64,000 bases of DNA from Symsagittifera roscoffensis (lineage: Eukaryota > Xenacoelomorpha > Acoela > Convolutidae), in NCBI RefSeq assembly GCF_963678635.1, contig NC_087064.1, positions 24,966,189-25,030,188 of the forward strand, in the 5' to 3' direction. This document shows, one piece after another, positions 32,476 through 44,992 of the stretch (its first letter is position 1; the number at the start of each line of letters is the position of its first letter). Made by a program: the position numbers and the translations under genes. A model generated the notes under the pieces. The model worked only from the letters and a program-made list of their open reading frames with translations. It ran no database searches and was not told where the DNA came from.

Positions 32476-32766
32476 CCTCCAAATACGTTATACAATCCAC
32501 CGATCAATTTGGCAAAGAGTTTGCTGCAACATGCAAATATGATGCAAGAAAATATGAATAAGGTGGAAGTCAAGACAAGTGTCGAGAAAGTGGTCTAACG
32601 AGCAACCAAGTCGACATCGAAGAAACAGATTGGCGGAAGGTTTCCGGTCAACAGACAAAAAAAGACCACATTTAGAAAACTAGCGCCTCAAACTAGTGGA
32701 TCATCCAAAAAAAGAAACAATCAAAAATGCCTAAAGCTTTTTGTTGTGCTCAAAAACTTTCCGTAC
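32476..32766 (+). other. Weak exon-like open stretch with one stop
   Basis: About 96 codons with a single internal TAA, reading NPPINLAKSLLQHANMMQEN, then a basic segment RATKSTSKKQIGGRF and TTFRKLAPQTSGSSKKR. Basic and polar; no family recognised and no clear splice borders. It may be a pseudogene remnant or chance. Confidence 0.18.
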
Positions 32767-35700
32767 TAAAACTGAAGCCCCATGGCAGCAAAGTATTGAA
32801 GTCTCGACGTTTTCAACAGACCCGAAGTGCTGGTTACATTTAAAACTACATACGATCAGAAACACTTATGAACATTTCAGATGATGCTGCAATAATTGTA
32901 TTTTTGTTGAATATTGAATGCAACTCTTACTTAGGTTTAAAATTGAAGTAATATATAGAGTTGAATATTGAAGCAACATCAAAAAAGCTGTCAATAATGT
33001 GACATTTGACGCACCTTCGAAAAACATTATCGAGAATTCAAAAATTGCCCTCTCTAAATATACTAAATAAATTAATTTGACAAGCAACTTTTCCAACTGG
33101 GGTGTTACTTTGACTTTCGAAATTATCCACTTTTCTTTGAAATTTTGAGTTTCCTAACTTTTCTGATGCTCAAGGAAAATTAATTGAAACGGAGTTTTCT
33201 GATAAAGAGGTCTGAGTAAAAACAAAGTTAAGAACTCGAGTTTAGTCATTTGATATATATCTTCTGTTATCTGAAAATGACAAACGTAAGCACAACCTAC
33301 GAGTATTTGACCACAAGTAACGAAGATGTCGAAATCATGTCTTTTATGAATAGCTATTTTTTGCTACTCGTTTGAAAGTAGAAATTGTTCAAGCAACCCA
33401 TATTTCTTATCCACAATTAACTCTAGCGTCTTATTTTGCGAGATAATATACGGTGTCTAAAACCGTACACGCTTCAATTCAACAATTAATCATCAGGTAG
33501 TCTAATTTAAGACAAATCAATTTCAACACTTTGTATAAGAGGGGCCTCCTACACCGCTTGCGAGTTATAGTAACCCCTTTCATTTGGTGCTTGAAATCCG
33601 ATCGACTCAATCGTGGAATCAAGACTTGTTTCTTTTCCTAGAATTGTTGGTGCACCTGAAGGACTTAAGCTTAATTTTCCTGATAGATGGCAAATATTAT
33701 TGTCGTTGTTTGGAAATGTTGTTTAGAAAAATATTTCAACAGTGTCAATGGATCGAACAGATACATTTTGAAACAAGGATAGTTATTTCCTGAGAACAAT
33801 CATAGACAGGATTTATCAATTGAAATTCAAATGATTTGTTCTTTTTTTTGCAAATGGGTTTCAATTTCGAATGCTGCGAGACAACACATTTCAAAGTGTG
33901 AATTTTTCCAAGAAAATACCAGATGGACATTGGGTAATGGTTGCCAGATGAAATACAAGAATCAATTTAGTGATTTTGAGCAAAACTCTATTTGGTTTTA
34001 TCCTAATGTTCAATCACATTGGACGAAGATACGTTTGAAACACAAACACAAACAAGTGACTCAACAAAAAATCAAAATTGCTCTGGAATTTTTGCAATTT
34101 TTTTTGCATTGAGTTTTGTGATAAATCAACCAATTATTTATCAATACTGATTTATAACTAGTAATTTTGAAGAAGTGTTTCTGTAATGAAAATCATATCT
34201 GTTAACATAAATTTTTTTTTTGGTTTTCACAAAGTATACATTGTTTTTAAAATTACTCTGAGACTTTGCAAAAGTATAGAGTTAGCTTCACCAGTTAAAA
34301 AAAGGTATGAGTGTTCCTTGCTTGACTCAAGATTCCGTAGTTACTCCTTATGACTTTATTTTACCGGGGTTGCAAGAAAGTTCCAATTAATAGACTGTTT
34401 TGAGCTCAACGTACTGTTTTTGATACCCTGTTTATTAGCGAAAAGTAGCAATAGATGTGATTAAGTATCACCAACAAAACCACACTTCAAAATTGTTGAA
34501 CACAAAAAGCATAAAGTCCAAGGAAAAAGGTGGTTCAAGTTGGCCCCAGAAAAAAATACCGCGCCTCAAATCTAGACCAAGCAACTGACATAATTCGGAC
34601 AATTTGTTTGGGAAAGCTATCTTGACATCTTCTTTTATGTATTTTGCATCAGTTTTACTTTTCGTTTTGTTTTATTTTGGTTAACAAAGTTTGCTCGTTG
34701 AAAAAAGTTTTTGTGAATGTGATATCGGTGTTGAAATAATCGAAACAATTGATTTTTGATTTATTGGTCCTTGTTCTATTTTGATTCACAAAAATCCAAC
34801 ACAAACTAACAAAATTATAACTTTTTCAAATTTATCAGGGTATGCGGTTTCCATTAGCGCTACTTCCTGGTTGCCGCTCAAATCATTTTCTCGGCAAAAA
34901 ATCAGGCAACAATGTGTTTTGTGCAATGAAGATTCTAATGGCCGATCTTATATTTTGATTGGAAAATTTTTATGAAAAAATTTCTTTTGTATAGGCTTCT
35001 GATTTTTCTGTTTTTTAGTTATTTATCAGTTTTTTTGCTACTATAAAAAAAAATAGCCTGTAAGTTTTGGTTTAACAAAATTTCCGAATTAGCTGGCTCT
35101 TGGCTCTTTTTAACTGTTTTTTTTCGAACAATTGATGAAGTTCAAAGTCGAATATGATATGAATATTTTGTGGAAAAATAGATAAATTTTTTGAAGAAAC
35201 TAACTGATAATAAAATTTTGTTCAGACAGTTTTCTAAAAAAAGTTTTTTTTTCACCAATTTGTTTTTATTTATAAATGTTTTTTTTTTGTTATGTTCTGA
35301 TCAAATTATAGATTTTTTTGTTGGCTTACATTTAGAAGTTTTTTTGAAGGAAGTTTTTTCTGCCAAATCTTCTTGGTTTTATCTTTTCTTGGAAACTTTT
35401 CAGTTCACTCTTAATTGTTCCTTGAAAAAATTTTAAAAAAAATTTTTAAAATTTTTTTTTATCTTGATTTTTTCATCAATCAATGCTTTTTCGAATCTTT
35501 TCAAGTAGAAGTAACGTTTTTTATGATTTGTTTAATTTTTTCTTATAATTTCAGGACAAATTTGTTTTTAAGAGCTTTTTTTGCAATTTCAATCAATTTT
35601 TATGAACTTTTGATCACGAAATAATCAGCAGAAAGCTATACTACTTAGCTTTCTTCAACGTCCGATGATCGATAACCTTTTTTGTTGCATCTCCGTGTTC

Positions 35701-36975
35701 TTCTTTCTCTTTTCTCTTGCAAGGAGTGCAAAAAGTTTTCTATAAGTTAAAAAAAATTCCAGAAACTTTTGCTGGCAACAAAATCTTATTGGTCAAGAAA
35801 CTTCAGCACAGAGTGTGATAATTGTTTTATGCTATTGCAAACACAACGCCTGGCCTACAAAAAAATCAACTAACTGAAAATTTAAAACTTTCTGGACTGA
35901 AAAAAAGTGGGCTTTGTGGGCACAAGCTCTCAAGATATGCAGTATAAATTACACACACTTTGTACCTTTTAAATTTATGTTAAATATGGATTTATCACTT
36001 CTTTGATTTTGCCTAAGGTTGTTCATATGAAACTCTTAGACAGTCAAGCTATTGAATATCTAATCCACGTGCTTATGAAACATACATCTGTTAAAATTAT
36101 GCAACTATGAAACTATCCAACAATTCAGATAAGATTATCAATTGATATAGTACTACGGTCTGAACAAATGTATTTAATTCATAAATTTTTTTAAATATAA
36201 ATTTACTAGTATTGTTTGCTATTGTATTTTTGTATAAAAAAGAATCACTTTTCGTTCCTAAATTTGAAAAATTTCCTTCTGCTCTAGCCCACGCACTCGC
36301 TGACACAAACCCAACCCCCCTGCGACTGATCTTTCTGAATACGACTACTATCACTCGGTAATCATCCCAAACTTCCCAATCTGGCACTCTTCAAACCCTC
36401 ATAGTTTTACAAAAATTTATCACAGGTGAAACATCTTCTCAAATTTGAGCTCAACAATTTCTTTCGAAGCATAAAAAAATTGCATCAAAATTGCTATTTA
36501 AAAAGCCAAAAAAACACCTGTAGAAAAAAAACACAAATTTTCCGTCACTTTCTTCAAAAATTGGAATGAAAAGATTAAAAATCACCGTCTAATTTAGAAA
36601 ACAATATGTGACCTATCTCCCCCGTTCGTTGTTACATTGATTTTTCAGATTATCTTTCTGTCTTTTTCCATATATAAAAACATTAGCATAAAAAATTGGA
36701 AGATATAATCAGGAAAACTTTTTCAATTTTGCAGTGCTTTTTGGTGTTTTCACTTAACCATTCGCTCCTCAGAAAATGTTTTACTTTAACGCAACTCGAC
36801 TCTAAGCTTTTCCTCAAAAACTCCGATCAAAATCTTGTTTGTCTCAAAAGACTTTATGGCGGCGTGAATTTCGAGTTGTGTGCATTTCTCATGTTCATTA
36901 GTACAAAGTGTTCGATCTACATTTTGATCATCATTTGAACCTTCAGCCTATTTGAGCACTTTTGATTTGACTCAC
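32767..36975. other. AT-rich stretch, no supported gene
   Basis: Long T- and A-tracts, notably 34975-35600 where Phe-rich open frames come from poly-T. An open frame at 33831-34112 (+) has no recognised domain or splice context. Later exons of the minus-strand gene should lie here or left of the gap but were not found. Confidence 0.4.
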
Positions 36976-37120
36976 CTGGAAACGTCTTTGGGTCTTTGAT
37001 CAGCTTGCTTCTTTCAAGAGTTGTGAGAACGATCTTGAGTCCCTCGAAGCCTTTGGCTTTGTTCTTGAAAAAAGTGGACACATCTCGGTCGTTATAGCCG
37101 ACGACAAATATAGTTGAAGT
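36976..37120 (-). CDS. Minus-strand gene, downstream exon
   Basis: Acceptor TTTCAG (to 37121) and donor G|GTGAGT (from 36975), both strong. 145 bp, phase 0 to 1, encoding TSTIFVVGYNDRDVSTFF, a Lys/Gly segment, LKIVLTTLERSKLI and KDPKTFPG. It joins in phase to the exon at 42923-42774 across a 5.7-kb intron. The IFVVGYND strand after an HxR-type exon is reminiscent of alpha-1,2-fucosyltransferase-like (GT11) order, but the match is too weak to name. The following exon is not found. Confidence 0.6.
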
Positions 37121-37427
37121 CTGAAACAAACATCGACCGAAAAATTAGCCATACTGTAAACCCCATCTAAAATTCATAATAATTGCAGTTTTTGCTATTC
37201 GCAGAGGATCTATGAAAGGCTATACGGCCTGTCTAAGCATAGCCAGCTTATATTTTTTCCCAAACTCCAAATTGAGTTCTTATGTTGAGTGAACCTCTTT
37301 TTGGCAATTTTTTTTTTGCGTCCAGAACTTTCACCTGGTAGCCTTTTTGTAGCCAAAGTTATCAGGCCATGGTAGACCTGAAGCTAGAGTTGAAGTGAGA
37401 GTTCGTCTTCACACACTAATACTGCGA

Positions 37428-37505
37428 TGGCAGATGATGGAATACGCGATCTGTCAATCTCGCATTTAACACCTCACCACTATGCTAGGTGCCTCCTGAA
37501 AAGGT
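37428..37505 (-). mobile_element. tRNA-derived sequence, antisense
   Basis: Read on the minus strand it has an A-box-like CCTAGCATAGTGGTGAGG and a decayed B-box ATCGCGTATTCCATC at tRNA-like spacing. The plus-strand reading DDGIRDLSISHLTPHHYA is the familiar false peptide produced by antisense tRNA-derived SINEs. Confidence 0.55.
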
Positions 37506-37789
37506 GCGCAAGACTCGGGCTCGAGTTTTTTTCACGCAAAAACAGGTGTCTTCAAAAACAGCAACTAAGGCCGGAAATTATATTCACATTGAGAAACTTT
37601 CATGATTTAGACTGCAATAGGATTTTCCCGATGTTTCCGAGGTGTCGAGAAGAAGGACGGTTGCTGTGCTAGTAGCACTCTGCTTGTAGCGCAAAATGTA
37701 TCGATACTATTTTCTCAAGCATTCTTATTCGTGTCTATGCTTTTTTGGGCGCGTGGTGAGAGGACTTAAAGAAACGCTTAGAAGGTCAG

Positions 37790-40450
37790 TATTGGCCTTT
37801 ATTAGTTATAGTTAACTTACAAAAAAAGAATAACAAAACAAAAAAAAATCAAAATCAAAATTCAATTTTTATCACAATAGTTTGTTTGAAATTTTAAAAT
37901 ATCATGTGCCAGGGAAGCAATACATGAATCATAGTTATTAGTTTTTCTTTTTTACAACGATTTTTTTATTCATATTACCGATTTTAAAAAAAACAAACGT
38001 AACTCGCTTGCTTTATTTGTTCGAAATTTAATTAAAAAACGAAAATGTTACACCAGTTTTCTTGGCAATAGTCAACCTCTTCTCTTCCTCTCTTCTCGAC
38101 CGCTTTTACTTACAACGAAAACTTTGTCGTTACGTTTTACTACAAAAAACGTAACTTGCTTGCTTGATTTGTTCAATTTTTTTTAAACACGAAAATTTTG
38201 CACAGGTTTAGCTCGACAATAGAATGATTTGACAGTAGTTTTGTAAACACTCCTTTACATATCTAGGCTGGTTTCTAGGCGCGGCGTGGAGAGAAGACCT
38301 GAAGGAAGGATTAGAATTCCGTTCGACCATCAGCCTTTTTTGACTACAGTCTTTTTTTACAAAAATGAATAACAAAAACTTTAAATCAATAACTTTTTCA
38401 AGTTTTTTTTACAGTGGTTTATTAAATATTTCAAAATATTATGCGCTAGGGAAGCATTACTTTTATCTTCAATAACTAGCATTTTTTGGTTGAACCATCT
38501 TTTAAATTTATATAACCAATTGCAATATAACAAGCGTTACTCGCTCGCTTTAATTGTTCCATTTTTAACAAAAAAAATCGTAAAATTTACACCTGTTTTT
38601 CTCGATAATAGTCTACCGGTTTTTGAATTTTGACTTTTTTTGGCCAATTTTAGCCTCTTTTATCGTAAAAGTTAGAAACAATAAATGTTACTTGTTTGCT
38701 TTATTTGTTTAAAATTTAACTTAGTAAAAAACATTTATTTATGACAATGAGTAAAAACTTTATTTTCATGAAAATGGAATAAGGGTTCTGCCTAGTTTTG
38801 CATTGGAAAAAAGTTAAAAAAAGGGCAAAAAATCACCCGAAGACAAGGTTGTTTCCCCCTTTCAGCGCTTAGAACATTTACAGTCAACCAACAAAGAAGT
38901 CTCAAGTTTTGATTTTAAAGTGGAAATGAACTAAGTTTTTTTTTCACTTTTTCTTTTTATCTGCAACTTTTCAAAATACTGGGTTAAAAAATTTGACAAT
39001 TGCTAGATGAAATTATTTGAAAAGTGTTAGCTGAGCCAAATTTGAGAAAGATGTCTACAAGGCGTGAGTTAGTCAGAATTTCATAAGTATCTATAGGTTT
39101 TTTTTGTTGTGAAAAAACAAAAAACTTAAATTTTTGAGCTAAAATAGCTCTCTTAAAAGTTGATGAGCTTGACTTATTGTAGTAACCGCCAAAAAAGCCG
39201 GGAAATTTAATTTTAAAAATTACTTTGTCCGACCGTGATTTTTTACCTCAAGAAGCTTTACTTTAATCTTCAAAAACTAGCCTTTTTTGTTAAACGGTTT
39301 TTTCATTGTATAACCAATTTTAATAAAACAACTTTTCTCTTTGATTGTTCTAAATTTAACCAAAAAACAAAAACTTTATAACGGTTTTTCTCGACAATGG
39401 TCGACCGATTTTAAACTTTGACTTTTTTGACCAGTTTCAGTAAATATTGTCCTAAAGTTTTATTATAACAAATGTTACTTACTTGCTTGATTTGTTCAGA
39501 ATTTAAATGAAAAACTAAAACTTTACAACCGTTTAGCTCGACTAAATAATATGTCAACAATAGTTTTGTATACAAATTTTTTTTTATTATATCCATGCTG
39601 TTTTTTTTATTGTATACGGCGTGGCGTGGAGTCTTTATTGATACAGTTTTCATACAAAAATGAATAACAAAAACTTACATTCAAAAAAAATTTCAAGTAT
39701 TCTTTACAAAATTGTTTTTGAAATTTTAGAATGTTATACGCTAGGGAAGCATTGCATTAATCATTAAAAACTAGCTTTTTTGTTTAACCGTTTTTTTTAA
39801 ATAACCAACATTATTATAACAAACGTAACTCGCTCGCTTTAATTGTCCAAAATTTAAATAAAAACAAAACTTTTATAATGAGCAATAAGTAAAATTTGTG
39901 TTATTTTGACAATGGAATTAGAATTTAAGTAGTTTGATGATAATATACCACTCAAATCATTCTGATGAACATTTGCTTCGCCTGGTTTTGCATTGGAAAA
40001 AAGTTTAAAAAGGGCAAAACTTTAACTGAAGACAAGGTTATTTCCCACTTTCAGCACATAGAACATTTAAAATCACCAAAAATAGAAGTGTCAAGTTTTT
40101 TTATCTTAACGTGGAATAGAACTGAACGTTTATTCACTTTTTATTTTCTCTGCAACAATTCAAGATCTCGGGTTTAAGTTTTGAGAAGTGCTTGATAAAA
40201 TTTTTGTAGAAGAATTAGCCGAGCCAAAATTTGAAAAAGGTTGTTTCCAAGGCGTGAATTAGTCAGAATATCATAACTATTTTAGAGGTTTTCTTGCTGT
40301 GAAAAAGCAAGGAACTTGAACTTTTCAACCAAATTAGCTCTCTGAAAAACTGATGAGCTTCACATATTGTATTAAATGCCAAAAAACAACGGAAAAATAA
40401 ATTAAACGACACTTTGTCCGACCGTGATATTTTACCTATATCTGTATATA
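37790..40450 (+). repeat. Degenerate tandem repeats in minus-strand gene intron
   Basis: Blocks recur in the same order: CTAGGGAAGCATT near 37912, 38448 and 39735; AACGTAACTCGCTYGCTTTA near 38000, 38535 and 39820; and TTTTGCATTGGAAAAAAGTT near 38799 and 39988, with GAAGACAAGGTT following. The larger spacing is about 1.2-1.3 kb. No coding potential; AT-rich. Confidence 0.65.
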
Positions 40451-41015
40451 ATTTCAAAAAGTCTTACGAACTGTTAGGTTTTCGCCCTTACATCTTTCTC
40501 CAATCATCTTTTTTTTTCTTATAACTGGTACTTTTTTTCAACTTTCTTGCTATACGCATTGCGAAGTTAAAAATAGCAGCGCACTTTTTCCTGGACATGT
40601 AATCATTTTTGTATGTGCAATATCATACTACAACCTTTTTTTACTCCTATACCCAGTGCATGTACTCTTTAGCTTTTCGCTTAAGCCATTGTTTGTCATC
40701 TTTTACTTGAAAACCAGTCACTGTGCAACACGACATAGTCTGATTAATTTGATTTAGGAGATCACGTACCGGGCCACAAATAGCTACACAGCTAGTTAGA
40801 AATATTACCCTGCTGATAAAAAAATCAAAAAAATTAATCATCAAATTATAGATTACATTACGCAGCCAAATTTTTTGTATTTTCTGTACGGAAATGATCT
40901 ATTTCTTTCTTAGTTTAGAAATTAACAATTTTTGAAAGCAATAGCCAGAAATGAGTTCACTGCTCAAACGCAACGAGATAAACACGCTTCGATTATATAC
41001 AACAGCCGTAGCGAT
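40451..41015. other. Intron sequence, nothing recognised
   Basis: No exon-like frame with splice borders on either strand. Confidence 0.4.
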
Positions 41016-41060
41016 ACAATGCAAATTAATACTTGTTATAACAAGTGTTGCTTTGCATTA
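41016..41060. repeat. Imperfect palindrome
   Basis: A perfect 16-bp palindrome ACTTGTTATAACAAGT (41031-41046) lies inside a longer imperfect inverted repeat whose outer arms are AATGCAAA and TTTGCATT. It could extrude a hairpin. Confidence 0.75.
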
Positions 41061-41084
41061 GATTGCTAATACTATCGTACAGTA

Positions 41085-41165
41085 TCGGGTCATGTGGCCT
41101 AGCGGTTAGCACAACCGCATGCAAAATAGCAGGTCGAGATTTCGAGCACCAATCAGAGTCTTTTT
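41085..41165 (+). mobile_element. tRNA-like SINE head
   Basis: A-box TGGCCTAGCGGTTAGCAC (41095-41112) and B-box-like GGTCGAGATTTCGAGCACC (41132-41150), then a T-tract. No acceptor stem, so not a functional tRNA gene. Confidence 0.6.
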
Positions 41166-41354
41166 TTTTTAGCTAGAAATAGCCTAGATTTAGCTAAATT
41201 CGATCAGAAACAAGATTAGAAATAAAGAATTTCAAGAAAATCGCTGTTCCTTTTTTTAAACATTTCACAAACAATTTCTGACCAGAAAATTAGATTATAT
41301 AAGGTAACCCAGGTCAGAAATAAAACATTTTCTCGGTACGGCCAGTAATCTCAC

Positions 41355-41430
41355 AGACAAACTAGTGGTAAAGCGTTCACTTTGAGAACGTCATATAGAG
41401 TACTCGATCCCCCCCAGGGCAATAATAGTG
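41355..41430 (+). mobile_element. Second tRNA-like block
   Basis: ACTAGTGGTAAAGCG (41361-41375) resembles a tRNA-Gly-type A box and AGAGTACTCGATCCC (41397-41411) a B box. The stems do not fold into a full tRNA. Confidence 0.45.
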
Positions 41431-41578
41431 TAATAAAAAAGCTCTAACTTGAGCTTCAGGTCTATCACAGACCGACCGATTTACCACGTAAAAGCTCTAG
41501 ATGCAAAAAAACTACCTTGAGTCGCAAAAAAAGAGCTACGCTCAACAAAAAACTCAATCTGGAATGTGGGGAAACAAT

Positions 41579-41703
41579 AGAAACGAGCTATGCGTAGACA
41601 GCTTGGATTGCCTTTGAAAGATCCTCTCAATTTCAAAAATCCTCTGAAAAGATCCTCTGAAACGAGCTATGCGTAGACAACTTGGATTGCCTTTCAAAGA
41701 TCC
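41579..41703 (+). repeat. Short direct duplication
   Basis: GAAACGAGCTATGCGTAGAC and the following 26 bp occur at 41580 and again at 41658, about 78 bp apart. The second copy abuts the end of a hAT-type MITE. Confidence 0.7.
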
Positions 41704-42092
41704 TAGGATTTTCTCGAGGGGGCGGGGGAGGCTTTTCAAAAGAAAGATTGAAAATTTTGTCGACCAAATTGATTTTTTTGAGCTCTCCCAAATCACTATA
41801 AAAACTCCGTAATGACCAAATTTTCTGCGCCTTAGGCAAATTTTTGGAAAAAGAGGCCAAAAAAGGCGTTTTTAGGCATTTTTTGGAAAACTTTGACCAA
41901 AAAATTGCGTGTTTTTAGGCGTGCGCTCCTTAAAAAAATAGTATATGCAGGCGCCTTCAGAAAAGTTTTAGGTTACCTCACCAAAAATATATATCTGAAA
42001 ATAGTACAAAAGGGGACCCTTTGGGTCGGCAAGAGGTCGAATCCCTGAGGGAAGAGGGCGACCGCCCAAGCTCTCCTAAATCCGCTGCTGCC
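41697..42092 (-). mobile_element. hAT-type MITE, reverse copy
   Basis: AGATCCTAGGATTTTCTCGA at the left and CTCTCCTAAATCCGCTGCTG at the right are the two family ends in reverse orientation. Internal G-runs and the GACCCTTTGGGTCGGC block are shared. Outer end bases are lost. Confidence 0.7.
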
Positions 42093-42119
42093 ACAAATAT
42101 TCATGGATATGGGTCGAGT

Positions 42120-42486
42120 CAGGGGCAGATTAAGGGTGGGGGTGATCGGTACCCCCTTTGGTACTTTTTAAGAAATCCATTTTTGGCCGACGACCCTAAA
42201 ATTTTTCTAACGGCGCCTTTGGCGTCAATATATAATAATTTTGAGAGGGGAGCGAGCGCTGAAAAAAACGCAATTTTTTGGTCAAGTTTTTCCAAAAAGT
42301 GCCTAAAAACGCCTTCTTTGGACTGTTTTTTCAAAATTTTGCCTGCGGCACACAAAATTAGGCCAAAATAGGGACTAAACCGTGCTTAGAGAGAGCTTGA
42401 AAAATCAATTCGGTCGACCAAAAAAAAAGTCGACAAAATTTTCGAAAATCCGCCCAACCCTCGAGAAAATCCTAGATCCGCCCCTG
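42120..42486 (+). mobile_element. hAT-type MITE, near-intact copy
   Basis: Starts CAGGGGCAGATTAAGGG and ends CCTAGATCCGCCCCTG. Flanks GGTCGAGT (42112-42119) and GGTCGAAT (42487-42494) are a 7/8 match target duplication. 367 bp. Confidence 0.82.
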
Positions 42487-42773
42487 GGTCGAATGATATA
42501 TCATATTCAGTGGAATTTTTTGAGTTATAATATAATTTCGATCGGGTAGGTCTTATTTTTTTGCTTTCCATATAAAATCGGGTATATCAAATAACCATCG
42601 GAATGGTTCGAGTGATATATCAATTATAAGACCTCTTCTAGTGGCCTCTCCTCTCTATAAGGCTTCTTCTAGTGCCTTAAATGCTGCTTTTGAAACATGG
42701 TAATATATTAAGAATTTCTTTTTGCAAAATGAGGGATTGCAATAGGCTAGAAGGCTAAAAGTTTTCGTCTGAC

Positions 42774-42923
42774 CTTGTAAGTGATGGATGCATGTCTGGT
42801 AGCTTGTTGTATGTAGTCTGTTTTATCGTACAAGTTGGGAAATCTGTCGGGATGTTTGAGCATTCCCTTGTGATAACAGTTGTCCATTCTCATGTGCAAA
42901 AAGACCATTGTACAGCCAGTACT
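42774..42923 (-). CDS. Minus-strand gene, upstream exon
   Basis: Acceptor TTCCAACAG (ending 42924) and donor AAG|GTCAGA (from 42773). 50 codons, phase 0 to 0: GCTMVFLHMRMDNCYHKG, then LKHPDRFPNLYDKTDYIQQA. The frame is also open upstream to about 43050 (starting VELLNPGCNEKSHSR), so the exon may be longer. HMRMD within a hydrophobic strand, followed by a tyrosine/DYI helix, recalls the HVRRGD motif of GT11 fucosyltransferases; this is weak inference. The satellite array starts only about 130 bp upstream. Confidence 0.6.
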
Positions 42924-44040
42924 CTGTTGGAAATGGATAATATTTGGTATTAGAAGCAAATGGCTGATCCACTTATTGCCCTTGCCACCCTTCAAAACAG
43001 ACCTCTTCACCACCCGAGAGTGACTCTTCTCATTACAGCCCGGGTTGAGGAGTTCGACTTAAGTTTTGACCAAAAATAGTCGAGCACAAAGTCGAACGAA
43101 AAGTGTGGTCAGAACATGGTCGAACACTAGCCGAGCTCAACCTTTACATGATCTTAGACAAAAGTCGAAAAGCGGTGTTTTGGCAAAAAAAAAAGATATG
43201 TCGATGTACTGCAAAAATTTCAGATTTTGACACATCCAAATTGAATGGGTCGAGTCGGTCGAAACATAGCAGGCTTGGGTCGAAGCAGTCAAACAAAATT
43301 TCGCTTCAGAAGAGTCGGTCGCAATATAACCAGTTCAGGTCGTGTCGGTCGCGATACAGCACGCTTGAATCTAACACAGTCAAACACATTTTTGCTTGAC
43401 TCGAGTCGGCCAAAACATAGCACGCTCGGTTCGATAAAGGTCAAACACATTTTGTTTCAGTCAAGTCAGTCAATTGGTAGCCAGTTTGAGTTGATTCGTT
43501 GGAAATATAGCACGCTTGGGTCGAACACATTCAATTACATTTTTGCTTCTATCAAATTGGTCGAGGCAGAGCACGCTTGGGTTGAACATGGTCAAACACA
43601 CAATTGCTTCAGCCGAGTTTGTCGAACCATAGCATTTTTGGGTCGAACACAGTCAGAGGAATTTTGCTTTGGTCGAGTCAGTCCAAACAAGGCCAGTTTC
43701 AGTTGAGCCGATCGAAACATAGCAAACTGTGGTCGAAAGCAAAAAAAAACACTTTTTTGCTTCAATATAATCGGTCGAAAAAAAAACAGTTCAGGTCGAG
43801 TCGGTCGAAAGATAACCAGTTAAGGTCGAATTGGTCGTAACAAAAAATACTTGGGTCGAACACAGTCAAACACAATTTTACTACAGTCGAGTCAGTAGAG
43901 ATATAGCAAGTTTGAGTCGAGTTGATCAAAACGTAGAAGGCTTGGGTCGAACTCGTTCACACACAATTTTGCTACAGTGGAGATATAGCCAGTTTGAGTC
44001 GAGTCAACCAAAACAGAGCACGCTTGGGTTAAACACAGTT

Positions 44041-44992
44041 AAACTCCTTTTTGCTAATGTCGAGTCAGTTGAAATGAAGCCAGTTTGAGTCGAGTAAATT
44101 GAAACAGAGCACACTTGGGTTGAACACAGTTAAAACTATTTTCGAATCAATCGAATCGGTCAAAACAAAACCAGTACAGGTTGAGTCGGTCAAAAAATTG
44201 CACGTTTGGGTCGAACACAGTCAAAAAAGATTTTGCTTCTGTTGAGTCGGTCGAAACATAGCACGCTTGGGTCCAACCCAGTGAAACACAATTTTGCTAC
44301 AGTGGAGATAGAGCCAGTTTGAGTCAACTCGGTCATAACATAGCACGCATGGGTTGAACACGGTCAAACACCATTTTGCTTCAACGGAATCTGTCGAAGC
44401 ATAACCAGTTCAGGTCGATGTGGTCAAAAAATAGCACGCACGGGTCGAACACAGTCAAACAAACTTTGCTTCAGTCGAATTGTTCGAAAAATTGCACGAT
44501 TGTTTTAAACACAGTCAAACTCCTTTTTGCTAATGTCGAGTCAGTTGAAATGAAGCCAGTTTGAGTCGAGTAAATTGAAACAGAGCACACTTGGGTTGAA
44601 CACAGTTAAAACTATTTTCGAATCAATCGAATTGGTCAAAACAAAACCAGTACAGGTTGAGTCGGTCAAAAAATTGCACGTTTGGGTCGAACACAGTCAA
44701 AAAAGATTTTGCTTCTGTTGAGTCGGTCGAAACATAGCACGCTTGGGTCCAACCCAGTGAAACACAATTTTGCTACAGTGGAGATAGAGCCAGTTTGAGT
44801 CAACTCGGTCATAACATAGCACGCATGGGTTGAACACGGTCAAACACCATTTTGCTTCAACGGAATCTGTCGAAGCATAACCAGTTCAGGTCGATGTGGT
44901 CAAAAAATAGCACGCACGGGTCGAACACAGTCAAACAAACTTTGCTTCAGTCGAATTGTTCGAAAAATTGCACGATTGTTTTAAACACAGTC
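44041..44992. repeat. Higher-order repeat, 476 bp x 2
   Basis: 44041-44516 and 44517-44992 are almost the same base for base (for example ACAGAGCACACTTGGGTTGA at 44104 and 44580). This is about five monomers per unit and indicates recent local duplication. Confidence 0.92.

Noticed and set aside
34975-35640. Phe-rich open frames at 35191-35436 and 35415-35624
   Set aside because: Produced by T-tracts; no domain, no splice context.
36097-36387. Minus-strand frame (PDWEVWDDYRVIVVVFR) as next exon of the minus-strand gene
   Set aside because: An AG precedes it with the right phase, but the reading beyond does not resemble the expected C-terminal region and no clear donor follows; left unannotated.
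41085-41165. Functional tRNA gene
   Set aside because: A and B boxes are present but no 7-bp acceptor stem or proper anticodon arm forms; the same holds at 13009, 14381, 23372, 23504 and 41361.
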